From the NCBI GenBank assembly GCA_942493235.1, contig OW818676.1, forward strand, positions 4,154,001-4,218,000: a stretch of DNA of 64,000 nucleotides. Reading direction: 5' to 3'. Positions 10,401 through 18,225 of this stretch are shown here, piece after piece. Position 1 is the first letter of the stretch. Each line of letters starts with the position of its first letter. Made by a program: the position numbers and the translations under genes. Below the pieces are notes generated by a model. It was not told the DNA's origin. It was given only the letters and a program-made list of their open reading frames with translations, and ran no database searches. Origin of the DNA: ENR-C587 sp942493235. Its GTDB lineage: Bacteria > Bacteroidota > Ignavibacteria > Kapaibacteriales > UBA2268.

Positions 10401-11611
10401 CTAATATCGAAGATGACAGAAATTCTTTAAAAGAAGGCGATAAGTTAATTTTAGTAGTTGAAGACGATTTGATTTTTGCTAAAATTCTTTATGAACAGGT
10501 AACCCACAAATCTTTCAAATGTATATATACTGCCACCGGAGAAGAAGCTTTGGCTTTAGCTGATAAGTTTAAGCCCGATGCTATTATATTAGATATTAAA
10601 CTACCGGGTATTAACGGCTGGGAAGTTTTGCAATTTCTAAAGGAAAATCCCAACACTCGCCATATACCTGTTCACATGATGAGTGGCGAAGGCAATACAA
10701 TTGATGCCAAGCGTAACGGTGCAGTCGGATTTATTAGTAAACCTACCACAAAGGATAAATTAGATAAAGCCCTGACTAATTTAGAAAATCTAATGAAAAA
10801 GAAAATCAAAGATTTACTCGTTGTAGAAGATGACAGCAAACTCCGGAAAAGTATTATCGGGCTATTGAAAGCAGACGACGTTACTACATACGAAGCTGAT
10901 TCTGGAGCTCAAGCTCTGCAGTTTTTAAAATATTATAATATTGATTGCATGGTGCTGGACTTAACACTACCGGACATGACCGGCTTTGACTTACTAAACA
11001 TAATACAAAGAGAATCAGATATTAATATTCCTCCCATAATTGTTTACACCGGTAAAGATTTATCTAAAGAAGAAGAAACAAAGATACTGAAATTTGCAGA
11101 ATCAATTATTATCAAAGGTGTTAAGTCAGAGGAAAGGCTAATTGATGAAACTGCATTATTTTTACATAGAGTAGTTGATAAAATTCAAGTACATTCAAAA
11201 GATATAATACTAAATCTTCACGATAAAGATTCTGTTTTTAAAGATAAAAATGTACTTTTAGTCGATGACGATATTAGAAATGCTTTTGCAGTCTCAAAAG
11301 TATTAAAAGAAAAAGGAATAAATATTACAGTTGCCGAAAATGGCGAGAAAGCAATTGAAGCATTAAAATCCGATACTTCTTTTAATATGGTACTGATGGA
11401 CATAATGATGCCGATAATGGATGGATACACTGCAATTACAAAAATTCGTACCGAATTGAATATGAAAAAATTGCCAATAATTGCTCTTACTGCTAAAGCA
11501 ATGAAAGAAGATAGAGATAAGTGTATCAATGCCGGTGCAAACGACTATTTATCCAAACCTATAGATTTAAATAAACTGTATTCTTTGTTAAGGGTCTGGT
11601 TATATAAATAA
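7496..11611 (+). CDS. Membrane hybrid histidine kinase with GAF and three receivers
   Basis: 1,371 residues. A first membrane helix (about 13-38) and a second (about 327-349) bracket a periplasmic dCache-like sensor domain. HAMP (about 350-400), GAF (about 425-580), a long Glu/Gln-rich coiled coil (about 580-670), HisKA with His682 in MSHELRTPLN, HATPase_c (DTGIGIP near 841, GTGLGL near 871) and three receivers follow. The phospho-acceptors are Asp1033, Asp1155 and Asp1302; the middle receiver has IKG where TKP/SKP is usual. The architecture matches large phosphorelay kinases of the BarA/DhkA type, with the phosphotransfer protein presumably elsewhere. The ATG is preceded by GTAGGA. The gene follows two cytosolic kinases after a gap that holds the 18-bp repeats, so it is probably a separate transcription unit. 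Confidence 0.93.
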   Translation: MINKKQHKLAFGTKLSLIILLLVLLISLPILFFVYNYIDIKIKDKTQNILVDNSKQIAEKINSQLNEILYQINPIAESLENLISTNDINKVKDKINNTLDQNKHISGIWIMLNPEEFVSNENISDFLYASVLGNITKVFVNNSNNKHIFKPLNNIKENQFLDIFKELKYSRRNTISAPSIISDYGTLYSTIQLSIPVTVSGRFIGVVGIHLSSQFIGNILKYSFLNDDAISAIFSNSGDVIFINNDHYNKEANINNFNIYKSETMLEIEKAIKSTYSYSINQHSAMTNSKAFTTVIPIHLKKYNTNWALVNVYPDKSFFTDLNNFTNFYILIVILGLLLMIALIHAYLKFQLKPLRNYLKFSNNISNGFYLQEINEKYLSKSDEIGNLFQSLKTIQESLRNKDTVAMKKYEEQNKYITGTKLLLEQMRGNQDIQVLAKNVLSFLAKFIDAQVGTFYLYNDETKVLELSASFSFTKRKGDHYKINLGEGVLGQAAIEKQIVFLTEIPPDYISISSALGDAVPQNIIIAPFVYEDKLIGVIELATYLQFDDAQIEFIKNGLENIAIAFNSAGVNKKVNLLYQEAQNQAEKLQTQQEELIATNEELEAQTVALRNSEHKLIEQQEELQAINEELEEKTSFLEKQKGEIIQKNEELLVAQYEIAQKAKEIELTSQYKSEFLANMSHELRTPLNSILILATNLFENSAGNLVDDQVESSKIIYQCGIDLLNLINDILDLSKIEAGKMTMNFQATEIIHIADSINKNFKKLVENKGLKLIVDIAADLPKEINTDSQRLEQVIKNFVSNAVKFTSKGEISVLIRHPDESVKLRIPVNNHKQALEICIKDTGIGIPKNKQREIFEAFHQLESHLSRNYNGTGLGLSIAKEITHLLNGVINLKSIEGEGSEFSIIIPINTPIAESDTNNLGINESSRIILEANNELSTESVLHNLSDMHVEDYKQEISELFTAEINMANIEDDRNSLKEGDKLILVVEDDLIFAKILYEQVTHKSFKCIYTATGEEALALADKFKPDAIILDIKLPGINGWEVLQFLKENPNTRHIPVHMMSGEGNTIDAKRNGAVGFISKPTTKDKLDKALTNLENLMKKKIKDLLVVEDDSKLRKSIIGLLKADDVTTYEADSGAQALQFLKYYNIDCMVLDLTLPDMTGFDLLNIIQRESDINIPPIIVYTGKDLSKEEETKILKFAESIIIKGVKSEERLIDETALFLHRVVDKIQVHSKDIILNLHDKDSVFKDKNVLLVDDDIRNAFAVSKVLKEKGINITVAENGEKAIEALKSDTSFNMVLMDIMMPIMDGYTAITKIRTELNMKKLPIIALTAKAMKEDRDKCINAGANDYLSKPIDLNKLYSLLRVWLYK

Positions 11612-11698
11612 CTATCGAATATTATCCCTTTGATTTTAGGGATATTGATTCAATTATTACTTTATCATGATAAAAGACATAATTTCTGGGCTTATAGT

Positions 11699-11716
11699 AT
11701 AAGGCTGTTGCAAAAC
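11699..11716. repeat. Solitary IS5-type terminal inverted repeat
   Basis: The bases AAGGCTGTTGCAAAA at 11701-11715 match the right end of the IS5-type element that finishes at 24448, read in reverse complement. No transposase or second end is nearby. It is probably a leftover end of a deleted copy. The 11612-11952 gap otherwise holds the MITE-like palindrome and the groL terminator. Confidence 0.55.
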
Positions 11717-11744
11717 TATAAAATTTTCAATTTCCATTTGTTCA

Positions 11745-11877
11745 AGAGGCTGACTAAAAATTTGTCATTCTGAACGAAGTGAAGAATCCAGATAAAGCTA
11801 ACTTGTAGATAATTCTGGATTCTTCGTTTCACTCAGAATGACGATTTAGAAACATTATTACTTTTTTGATAACCTCT
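11745..11877. mobile_element. MITE-like palindromic element, copy 1
   Basis: About 133 bp. The ends AGAGGCTGACTAAAAA (11745-11760) and the reverse complement of 11862-11877, AGAGGTTATCAAAAAA, form imperfect terminal inverted repeats. The interior is a long near-perfect palindrome: GTCATTCTGA at 11764 and its complement ending at 11842 bracket GAATCCAGA/TTCTGGATTC arms. A diverged copy is at 14555-14682. There is no coding capacity. The ends resemble those of transposons with GAGGCTGTC-type termini, so mobilisation in trans is plausible. Confidence 0.6.
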
Positions 11878-11892
11878 AGGAAATTATATAAT

Positions 11893-11928
11893 AAAAAACT
11901 CCCTCTCCGCATAGCAGAGAAGGAGTTT
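11893..11928 (-). terminator. Rho-independent terminator of groSL
   Basis: Read on the minus strand, a stem of AACTCC..TCTCT paired with AGAG..GGAGTT closes a short loop and is followed by a run of six T. It lies 25 bases past the groL stop codon. Confidence 0.8.
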
Positions 11929-11952
11929 ATAATTCTATCGGACAAGATTCGA

Positions 11953-13593
11953 TTAATAATCCATTCCGCCCATACCCGGCATTCCACCCGGCATAGATGG
12001 CATTGGAGAATCTTTGCTTGGTTTTTCTACGATTGTTACTTCAGTAGTTAATAATAAACCTGATACTGAAGCTGCATTCTCTAAAGCAACACGGCTAACC
12101 TTAGTAGGGTCGATTACGCCGGCTTCAAATAAGTCTTCGTATTGTTCATTATAGGCATTGAAACCAAATGAACCAGTACCTTCTTTAACTTTATTAACTA
12201 TTACCGATGCTTCTAAACCTGCATTAGTAACGATTTGGCGAATTGGTTCTTCGATTGCTTTACGGATAATGTTAACGCCGATTTTTTGGTCTTCGTTTTC
12301 AGTAACTACATTATCTAATTCTTTCATAGCTCTTAAATAAGCAACGCCGCCACCGGGGACGATACCTTCTTCAACAGCGGCACGTGTTGCGTGAAGTGCA
12401 TCTTCAACGCGTGCTTTTTTCTCTTTCAATTCGATTTCTGTAGCAGCACCGATTCTTAATACTGCAACACCGCCACTTAATTTAGCAAGGCGTTCTTGTA
12501 ATTTTTCTCTATCATAGTCAGATGTTGTTTTTTCAATCTGAATTTTTATTTCATTGATTTTCTTTTTGATTTCTTCAGAAGAGCCGGCACCTTCGACAAT
12601 TGTAGTATTGTCTTTGTCGATAGTTACGGTTTTAGCTGTTCCAAGATATCCGACTGAAGCGTTGTCCAGCTTGAAGCCTTTTTCTTCGCTGATAACTGTA
12701 CCGCCGGTTAATACAGCGATATCTTCAAGCATTGCTTTACGTCTGTCGCCAAAGCCAGGAGCTTTAACTGCAGCAACTCTTAATGTGCCACGTAGTTTGT
12801 TAACTACTAAAGTAGCAAGAGCTTCGCCCTCTAAGTCTTCAGAGATAATTAGTAATGAGCGACCACTTTGAGATACTCTCTCTAAGATTGGTAATAAATC
12901 TTTGATAGCAGAGATTTTTTTGTCATGAATCAAGATATAAGGATTCTCTAAAACTGCTTCCATTGCTTCAGCATCTGTTACGAAATATGGTGATAAATAT
13001 CCTCTGTCGAACTGCATGCCCTCTACTACTTCCATATCAGTCTCTGTTCCTTTTGCTTCTTCTACTGTGATAACGCCGTCTTTGCCGACTTTGTCCATAG
13101 CTTCAGCAATTAGAACGCCAATTGTTTTGTCATTATTAGCTGAAATTGTTCCTACTTGAGCAATTTCTTTTTTGCCTTCTACTTCGCGGCTGATGTCTCT
13201 CAAACCTTTAGTAACGGCAGCAACTGCAAGATCAATACCGCGTTTTAAATCCATAGGATTTGCACCGGCAGTTACATTTTTCAAACCTTCACGGAAGATT
13301 GCCTGAGCTAAAACAGTAGCTGTTGTAGTACCGTCGCCGGCTACATCACTTGTTTTAGAAGCAACTTCGCGAACCATAGCGGCTCCCATGTTCTCAACTG
13401 CGTCTTCTAATTCGATTTCTTTTGCAACAGTAACGCCGTCTTTAGTGATAGTCGGTGCACCGAATTTTTTATCTATAATTACATTACGACCCTTTGGTCC
13501 TAATGTAGCTTTTACAGCATTTGCTAATTGATCAACGCCATTTTTTAAAGTGGCACGAGCATCAAAATCAAAGTTAATTAACTTAGCTCCCAT
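11953..13593 (-). CDS. groL: Chaperonin GroEL (Hsp60)
   Basis: A 546-residue ATP-dependent folding chaperonin that forms the double ring capped by GroES. The sequence starts MGAKLINFDFDARATL and has the expected ATP-binding segments (TLGPKGRNV, DGTTTATVLA), the family region AAVEEGIVPGGG and the Met/Gly-rich tail (MPGGMPGMGGMDY) of group I chaperonins. The length is typical. I choose the ATG at 13593 because GGAGAA at 13602-13607 sits correctly in front of it; an ATG at 13608 would swallow that ribosome binding site. The gene follows groS and is expected to share the CIRCE-controlled transcript and to end at the terminator just downstream. Confidence 0.98.
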   Translation of the reverse strand: MGAKLINFDFDARATLKNGVDQLANAVKATLGPKGRNVIIDKKFGAPTITKDGVTVAKEIELEDAVENMGAAMVREVASKTSDVAGDGTTTATVLAQAIFREGLKNVTAGANPMDLKRGIDLAVAAVTKGLRDISREVEGKKEIAQVGTISANNDKTIGVLIAEAMDKVGKDGVITVEEAKGTETDMEVVEGMQFDRGYLSPYFVTDAEAMEAVLENPYILIHDKKISAIKDLLPILERVSQSGRSLLIISEDLEGEALATLVVNKLRGTLRVAAVKAPGFGDRRKAMLEDIAVLTGGTVISEEKGFKLDNASVGYLGTAKTVTIDKDNTTIVEGAGSSEEIKKKINEIKIQIEKTTSDYDREKLQERLAKLSGGVAVLRIGAATEIELKEKKARVEDALHATRAAVEEGIVPGGGVAYLRAMKELDNVVTENEDQKIGVNIIRKAIEEPIRQIVTNAGLEASVIVNKVKEGTGSFGFNAYNEQYEDLFEAGVIDPTKVSRVALENAASVSGLLLTTEVTIVEKPSKDSPMPSMPGGMPGMGGMDY

Positions 13594-13707
13594 TTTATAT
13601 TTCTCCATTTATTCTTATTAAAATTTTTATTTATATTTCTCAATTTTTTCAAAGCATTGCTTTGAGTTTATTATTTCTCATTACAACATTCCGAACTTTT
13701 TCTCATA

Positions 13708-13755
13708 ACAACGCTATGCGTTGTAATGTCTGGCAATCCTACGCAGTGCGTAGGA
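13708..13755. repeat. Double hairpin between groS and groL
   Basis: Two perfect short hairpins with three-base loops follow each other: ACAACGC-tat-GCGTTGT (13708-13724) and TCCTACGC-agt-GCGTAGGA (13737-13755). They lie in the 174-base gap between groS and groL and will be in the shared mRNA. Similar ACTACGC/GCGTAGT hairpins occur at 23009-23025 and 56973-56989, so this is probably one member of a dispersed family. Confidence 0.7.
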
Positions 13756-13767
13756 GTAAGAAAATAT

Positions 13768-14055
13768 TTATTTTACGATAGCAAAAACGTCAGATTCTCT
13801 CATCATTAAATAGTCTTCGCCGTCCATAGAAATTTCAGTACCTGAATATTTGCCGTAGATTACTTGGTCGTTTACTTTTACTTGTAGAGGAAGTACTTTG
13901 CCCTCTTCAGTGATTTTGCCGTTACCAACAGCGATTACTGTACCCTGCATTGGTTTTTCTTTTGCAGTATCGGGAATAATAATTCCGCCCTTAGTTACTT
14001 CTTCAGGAGCAGAAGCTTTTACGATAATTCTGTCGTATAATGGTGTTAAATTCAT
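13768..14055 (-). CDS. groS: Co-chaperonin GroES
   Basis: A 95-residue lid protein for GroEL. It starts MNLTPLYDRIIVK, has the mobile loop region EEVTKGGIIIPDTAKEKP and ends with YLMMRESDVFAIV, all family hallmarks, at the standard length. A strong ribosome binding site GGAGGT (14061-14066, minus strand) precedes the ATG. It is the first gene of the groSL operon, with the CIRCE operator 57 bases upstream of the start, implying HrcA-type heat-shock control. Confidence 0.98.
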   Translation of the reverse strand: MNLTPLYDRIIVKASAPEEVTKGGIIIPDTAKEKPMQGTVIAVGNGKITEEGKVLPLQVKVNDQVIYGKYSGTEISMDGEDYLMMRESDVFAIVK

Positions 14056-14111
14056 TTGAAACCTCCAATTATAAATTATTATATAAAAAATGTATTGTTA
14101 TTATTTAGATT

Positions 14112-14138
14112 TTAGCACTCTCAGTACAAGAGTGCTAA
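14112..14138 (-). promoter_or_regulatory. CIRCE operator of groSL
   Basis: TTAGCACTC, nine bases, GAGTGCTAA: a perfect match to the CIRCE inverted repeat bound by the heat-shock repressor HrcA. It lies between groS and the upstream gap in the position expected for repression of the groSL promoter. hrcA itself is not in this window. Confidence 0.95.
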
Positions 14139-14223
14139 CAATTTGACGATAGTATTTTTTTATTATTGTAGAGGTAGGGATTTTTTTAGTAAAATTATTT
14201 GGTAATTTATGTATAAATTGGGT

Positions 14224-14252
14224 CTTCGCTATTTTAAGTGGGTTAGCAAATA
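14224..14252 (+). repeat. Dispersed repeat B (TTCGCTATT...GTGGGT.AGCAAAT), degenerate copy
   Basis: CTTCGCTATTTTAAGTGG followed by GTTAGCAAAT. It matches copies at 22092-22128 (+) and 27223-27249 (-). It lies in the 664-base gap 14056-14719, which holds the groS promoter region, this repeat, two hairpin repeats and a MITE-like palindrome, and no gene I can support. Confidence 0.5.
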
Positions 14253-14342
14253 ATTGTTATTAGTATAAAGAAAATCCTTAAATATCAAATATTGATTTTT
14301 GATATTTAATTGGATATACATCTTTAATTTTATATTTTAACT

Positions 14343-14531
14343 CCGTTAGATGTTGAATATTGGTAATATAATGAATAAACTACTCCCCATTCTTAATACA
14401 TCAAATATAATATAATATATTATGTAAACCGTAATTCGTAATTGAAACAAGCCCTCTCCTTCCCTTCCTCAAACGTTCTGCGTCGTGCGGCTGTTCTTCC
14501 AACATCGTTAGATGTTGAATATTGGTAAAAT
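14343..14531 (+). repeat. Dispersed hairpin repeat A, two copies
   Basis: A partial copy at 14343-14368 reads CGTTAGATGTTGAATATT then GGTAAT. A fuller copy at about 14473-14531 has GCGTCGTGCGGCTGTTCTT, then the hairpin AACATC-gtta-GATGTT, then the tail GAATATTGGTAA. The same tail follows hairpins at 23039-23070 and 59082-59113. Confidence 0.6.
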
Positions 14532-14554
14532 GAAAGTTTAAATATACTCCCATA

Positions 14555-14682
14555 AAGCTTTCTAAAATATTGTCATTCTGAACGATTGAAGAATCCAGAT
14601 AAAACTTACTTGCTGATAATTCTGGATTCTTCGTTTCACTCAGAATAACGATTTGGCAATATTATTACTTATTAGGCAGCCT
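14555..14682. mobile_element. MITE-like palindromic element, copy 2
   Basis: About 128 bp. It shares with the 11745-11877 element the palindromic core (GTCATTCTGAACGA at 14572, TTCTGGATTCTTCG before 14630) and the right flank from ACGATTT to the GGCAGCC-type end near 14682. The terminal repeats are more diverged than in copy 1. No open reading frame. Confidence 0.55.
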
Positions 14683-14719
14683 TAAAATAGAATTTTTTAA
14701 TAGTAATTCGTAATTGAAT

Positions 14720-15427
14720 TTATATAAGATGCTCTTTTTCAAGCATAGTGAAGAACTGCTTTTTATATGTGTCGCTGATAGGTATAATTTTATCTTGAAT
14801 CTTGACAGAGGATTTCTCTATGGAATTTATTTTATCTAAGGGGACTAAAAATGATTTATGCACGCGGCAGAATTTATCTTTCGGTAACATTTCCTCAAGC
14901 TTTTTGAAATTCAGAAGCGACATAATTCTTTCAGTATTGGTAACTATTCCCAAATAATCGCCCATTCCTTCTATATATAGGATGTCGGCAATATTAACTT
15001 TTTGCAGTCTGAATTCGGTTTTAACAAATATATAATCCTTTTTATTATCATTTTCGGATTTATTGTTAGAATGAAATTTTTCGACTACTCTATTTACAGC
15101 TTTTAGAAATCTTTCAAAGCTAATAGGTTTGAGCAAGTAATCCGAAATATCGAGGTCATAGCCGTCTATGGCAAAATTATCATAAGCAGTAGTAAAAATC
15201 ACCTGTGGCTTATGGTTGAGAGTTTTCAGTAATTGAATGCCTGAAATATAATCCATTTGAATATCGAGGAATAGTAGGTCTATGCTGTTTTTCTGCAAAT
15301 AGTCCAAGCAATTCAGAGGATTATCAAAGCTTGCACTTAGGTTCAGAGTAGGTACTTTATTAATATAGTCTGAGATTAGCTCAAGAGCCAAAGGTTCATC
15401 ATCAACAGCAATGCAATTGATTTTCAT
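14720..15427 (-). CDS. LytTR-family response regulator
   Basis: 235 residues. A receiver domain (about 1-125: VDDEP, phospho-acceptor Asp55 in LLFLDIQM, LLKP lysine) is joined to a LytTR DNA-binding domain (about 135-232: YIFVKTEFRLQKV, DILYIEGMGDYLGI, FCRVHKSFLVPLDKI). Such proteins bind promoter direct repeats and control genes such as cell-surface or transport genes. After the phospho-acceptor the usual IQMPD reads IQMDY. Its start overlaps the upstream kinase gene by four bases (ATGA), so the pair is translationally coupled and is almost certainly its partner. Confidence 0.95.
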   Translation of the reverse strand: MKINCIAVDDEPLALELISDYINKVPTLNLSASFDNPLNCLDYLQKNSIDLLFLDIQMDYISGIQLLKTLNHKPQVIFTTAYDNFAIDGYDLDISDYLLKPISFERFLKAVNRVVEKFHSNNKSENDNKKDYIFVKTEFRLQKVNIADILYIEGMGDYLGIVTNTERIMSLLNFKKLEEMLPKDKFCRVHKSFLVPLDKINSIEKSSVKIQDKIIPISDTYKKQFFTMLEKEHLI

Positions 15428-16446
15428 CTGGTATCCAGTTCAAGTTTAACATTATATTTAGTTTTGTCACTTACGATAATTAGCTCATGCTTTTTCGGAT
15501 AAATTAAATCCAGTCTTCTGATTACATTATGCAAGCCTATACCGTTACTTTGGTCAACAGAAACTATAGAATCGCTACCGATATAATTAGTACATTCGAA
15601 TTTAATTATACTATCAGTTACTTCAAATTTGATAATAATACCCGGTGAATCAACTTTCCTTGACCCATGTTTAAAGGCATTTTCAATAAAAGGAATAAAT
15701 ATCAGAGGGCTAACGTATATATTATCGATATTACCATGAATTTGAAAATCAATAAAGTCCGCTTCTTTAATTCTTAATTTACTAAGCTCAATAAAACCGC
15801 TCAGATATTCAATTTCGTTAGATAATAGTACTTTATCGGCATTTGAGTCGGTCATCATATATCTCATTATCTCGGACAATTTCATAATAGCAGTCGGTGC
15901 TTGGTCAGATTTCTTTAAGCTAAGATTGTAAATATTATTTAATGTATTAAATAAAAAGTGCGGATTAATCTGACTACGTAGAAATGCGATTTCGCCGGAT
16001 TGATTTTGATTAATAAGTTCGATTTTTAATTGCTGCTCGCGATACCAGTCCAAAGTATATTTAATAGTTACCGGTACCCAGCTAAAACCGAATGTATTGA
16101 GGAATTCGTTAACTATGACGCTTAATCCTACATGCAGATGAGATAAATCAACTTTGAAGATATAGTATGCACCAATAGTAATTCCTATTCTGCCACCGGT
16201 GAATAAAATATTTATTAAAATAAACGCTATGCTAGTCTTCCATATCCTATTTTTATTGAATGAACTAATCCCGAAATAAGCGTAGCATACATAGAAATTA
16301 ATTATATTAAGTACTGAATTTACAATCATATAGAGAATTGTAGAGCCGGGATATTCACGCTCTGGGAAAATAAATGGTAAAAATGGGACTATAGTATAGA
16401 AAACCCAGAAGACCACATGCACTATTATATAATATTTCTTTTTCAT
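15424..16446 (-). CDS. LytS/YehU-type sensor histidine kinase
   Basis: 340 residues. Four predicted membrane helices fill the N-terminal half (about 5-27, 35-60, 70-98, 105-130), followed by the His_kinase domain with His163 in INPHFLFNTLNNI and a C-terminal ATPase region (FIENAFKHG, GIGLHNV). This subtype pairs with LytTR regulators, and the LytTR gene follows with a four-base overlap. No ligand-binding domain other than the membrane segment is visible. It is divergent from the FISUMP protein gene 190 bases away. Confidence 0.95.
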   Translation of the reverse strand: MKKKYYIIVHVVFWVFYTIVPFLPFIFPEREYPGSTILYMIVNSVLNIINFYVCYAYFGISSFNKNRIWKTSIAFILINILFTGGRIGITIGAYYIFKVDLSHLHVGLSVIVNEFLNTFGFSWVPVTIKYTLDWYREQQLKIELINQNQSGEIAFLRSQINPHFLFNTLNNIYNLSLKKSDQAPTAIMKLSEIMRYMMTDSNADKVLLSNEIEYLSGFIELSKLRIKEADFIDFQIHGNIDNIYVSPLIFIPFIENAFKHGSRKVDSPGIIIKFEVTDSIIKFECTNYIGSDSIVSVDQSNGIGLHNVIRRLDLIYPKKHELIIVSDKTKYNVKLELDTR

Positions 16447-16636
16447 ATTTTATTTTTACGTTGATTTTTATTTTATGTTTCAGAAGATGACTTATTAAGT
16501 GCTTGTTGAATAAGTCCGACCCAAATAATAACTGAAACATATTTTCAATTTCTGTTATACTATCATTGAATATCAAAAATATTAATATAAAGATATTCGA
16601 GGTGTACTATTATTTTTATTTATATGGGCTAAATTT

Positions 16637-17704
16637 ATGAGAACTATCAAAACATTCTGCAATAGCAGACACTTATTATTTAATTATTGTCTATTTAATT
16701 ATCAACATTGTATATTAAGACTTATATTATTAACTGCAATTAGTTTTTTACTACAGACTAATTATTCGATTTCTCAAAATGAAACCGATACATTAGTTGA
16801 TAGTCGCGACGGCAAGAGCTATAAAACAGTAAAAATCGGTAAGCAGTGGTGGATGGCAGAAAATTTGAATTACGGGAAAAAGGTAAATGGCAATCCAATA
16901 GGCATCTTTCAAACAAATAATAGTGAAGTCGAGAAGTACTGCTATTCGGATAACGAAGCTAATTGCACAATTTACGGTGGCTTATATGATTGGAATGAAG
17001 CTATGAATTACACATCACTTGAAAATGGGCATACAAATGAAGATATTCAGGGCATCTGCCCCTGCCAGTGGCATTTACCGAGTGATGAAGAGTGGTTTGA
17101 ATTAGAAAAATATTTGGGCATGCCTGACGAATCATTAAATCAATATGACTCCGGCAGAGACGGCACTACCCAAGCAGACAGCATAAAATCAGCGGGAACT
17201 ACTTATTGGAAAGAGGGGAATAATGGGATTAACAGTGCAGGATTTAATGCCATAGCAGCCGGTAATAGGCACAACTATAATTTTATGTTCGGTAATCTTG
17301 GGGTTTCTACCGGATTTTGGACTAGCTCTAAAGATCAAACAAATTATATATTTAGGGGATTGCAATATAATTATAGTCAAATAGCAAGGCACTCAGGTAC
17401 TAATGATGTTGAAAGTATGGTTACTTCATATTCGGTAAGATGTGTGAAAAATAAAAGTACTGCCTCTGTGAATACTTTAGATGAATCTAATATAAGGCTA
17501 TATCCAAACCCAAGTACAGGTATTGTTAATCTAATAAATTTGCCAAATAACACGGAAATAGTGTTATACAATTCATTAGGTGAAGCATTACAAACTCTAA
17601 CTAATCAGATAGACTCAAGTTTTAAAATTGACATTTCAGACTTGCCGCCCGGTGTATATTACTTAAAATTCGCTAAGATACTAAAGATGTTTGTTAAGAT
17701 ATAA
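16637..17704 (+). CDS. Secreted FISUMP-domain protein with type IX sorting tail
   Basis: 355 residues. After a hydrophobic signal-like segment (about 30-47, LILLTAISFLL) comes a FISUMP domain (Fibrobacter succinogenes major paralogous domain, about 53-270: DSRDGKSYKTVKIGKQWW, WMAENLNY, CPCQWHLPSDEEW, SVRCVKN). A Por secretion tail follows (about 285-355: LYPNPSTGIVNL, LPPGVYYLKF), marking export by the type IX system. The molecular role of FISUMP is unknown. The unusually long stretch before the signal core has no internal Met, so this ATG is the only candidate. It is divergent from the LytS-like kinase gene and could be a target of that pair (inference). Confidence 0.88.
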   Translation: MRTIKTFCNSRHLLFNYCLFNYQHCILRLILLTAISFLLQTNYSISQNETDTLVDSRDGKSYKTVKIGKQWWMAENLNYGKKVNGNPIGIFQTNNSEVEKYCYSDNEANCTIYGGLYDWNEAMNYTSLENGHTNEDIQGICPCQWHLPSDEEWFELEKYLGMPDESLNQYDSGRDGTTQADSIKSAGTTYWKEGNNGINSAGFNAIAAGNRHNYNFMFGNLGVSTGFWTSSKDQTNYIFRGLQYNYSQIARHSGTNDVESMVTSYSVRCVKNKSTASVNTLDESNIRLYPNPSTGIVNLINLPNNTEIVLYNSLGEALQTLTNQIDSSFKIDISDLPPGVYYLKFAKILKMFVKI

Positions 17705-17720
17705 AAAATATTTTTGAATA

Positions 17721-18225
17721 CTCCCTCTTCCGCTCAGCGTAGGAGGGAGAAGCTGACCCCTTCTATATAGAGACTATGTAAATAATCTTTAATTTCTATT
17801 GATAATAATTACAGTGCATGTTTCCCTACGCTGAAGCGTGAGGTTGAATGCCGCTGGGGTGAGCATTTGCGACAAATTAATTGAATTACACAGCCTCTTC
17901 AGCGTGGGGTTGAATGCCGCTGGGGTGGGCATTTGCGACAAATTAATTGAATTACACAGTCTCTGAAGCATTGGAATTGAATGGAGGAAGAATAATAATT
18001 TACTGCTTTTGAAGCATTCAAGTTCAATAAAAGCGGGGGTTTGAATTTCTGGAGCGGAATTGTTCAATAAAAGAGAATTGGAGTAAAATATTTGAGTTTT
18101 GCTTTTGTCTCTACTTATCTATAATAATAATATTTTTGCATTAGTAGAAAATTTCTTAATTTTGAATTGTTCAATGTTGTTTATGCAAATAATAGGATAT
18201 AATTACTTAAAATGGATTCTAAACT
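17721..18225. repeat. Intergenic repeat region with 66-bp tandem units
   Basis: The gap between the FISUMP gene and batD holds a CTCCCTC/GAGGGAG hairpin at 17721-17749, then two nearly identical 66-bp units starting at 17835 and 17901, and a third start at 17967 that keeps only the first 20 or so bases. A further AAGCATT-TTCAATAAA segment is near 18012. Each unit opens with a (T)GAAGCGT-GGTTGAATG segment. The same segment recurs at 55204-55226. I see no gene; the reading frame crossing the units on the minus strand merely translates them. Confidence 0.75.

Noticed and set aside
17789..18067. Open frame on the minus strand with repeated LCNSINLSQM segments
   Set aside because: It only translates the 66-bp tandem repeats; no ribosome binding site or similarity, and the repeat occurs elsewhere outside this frame.
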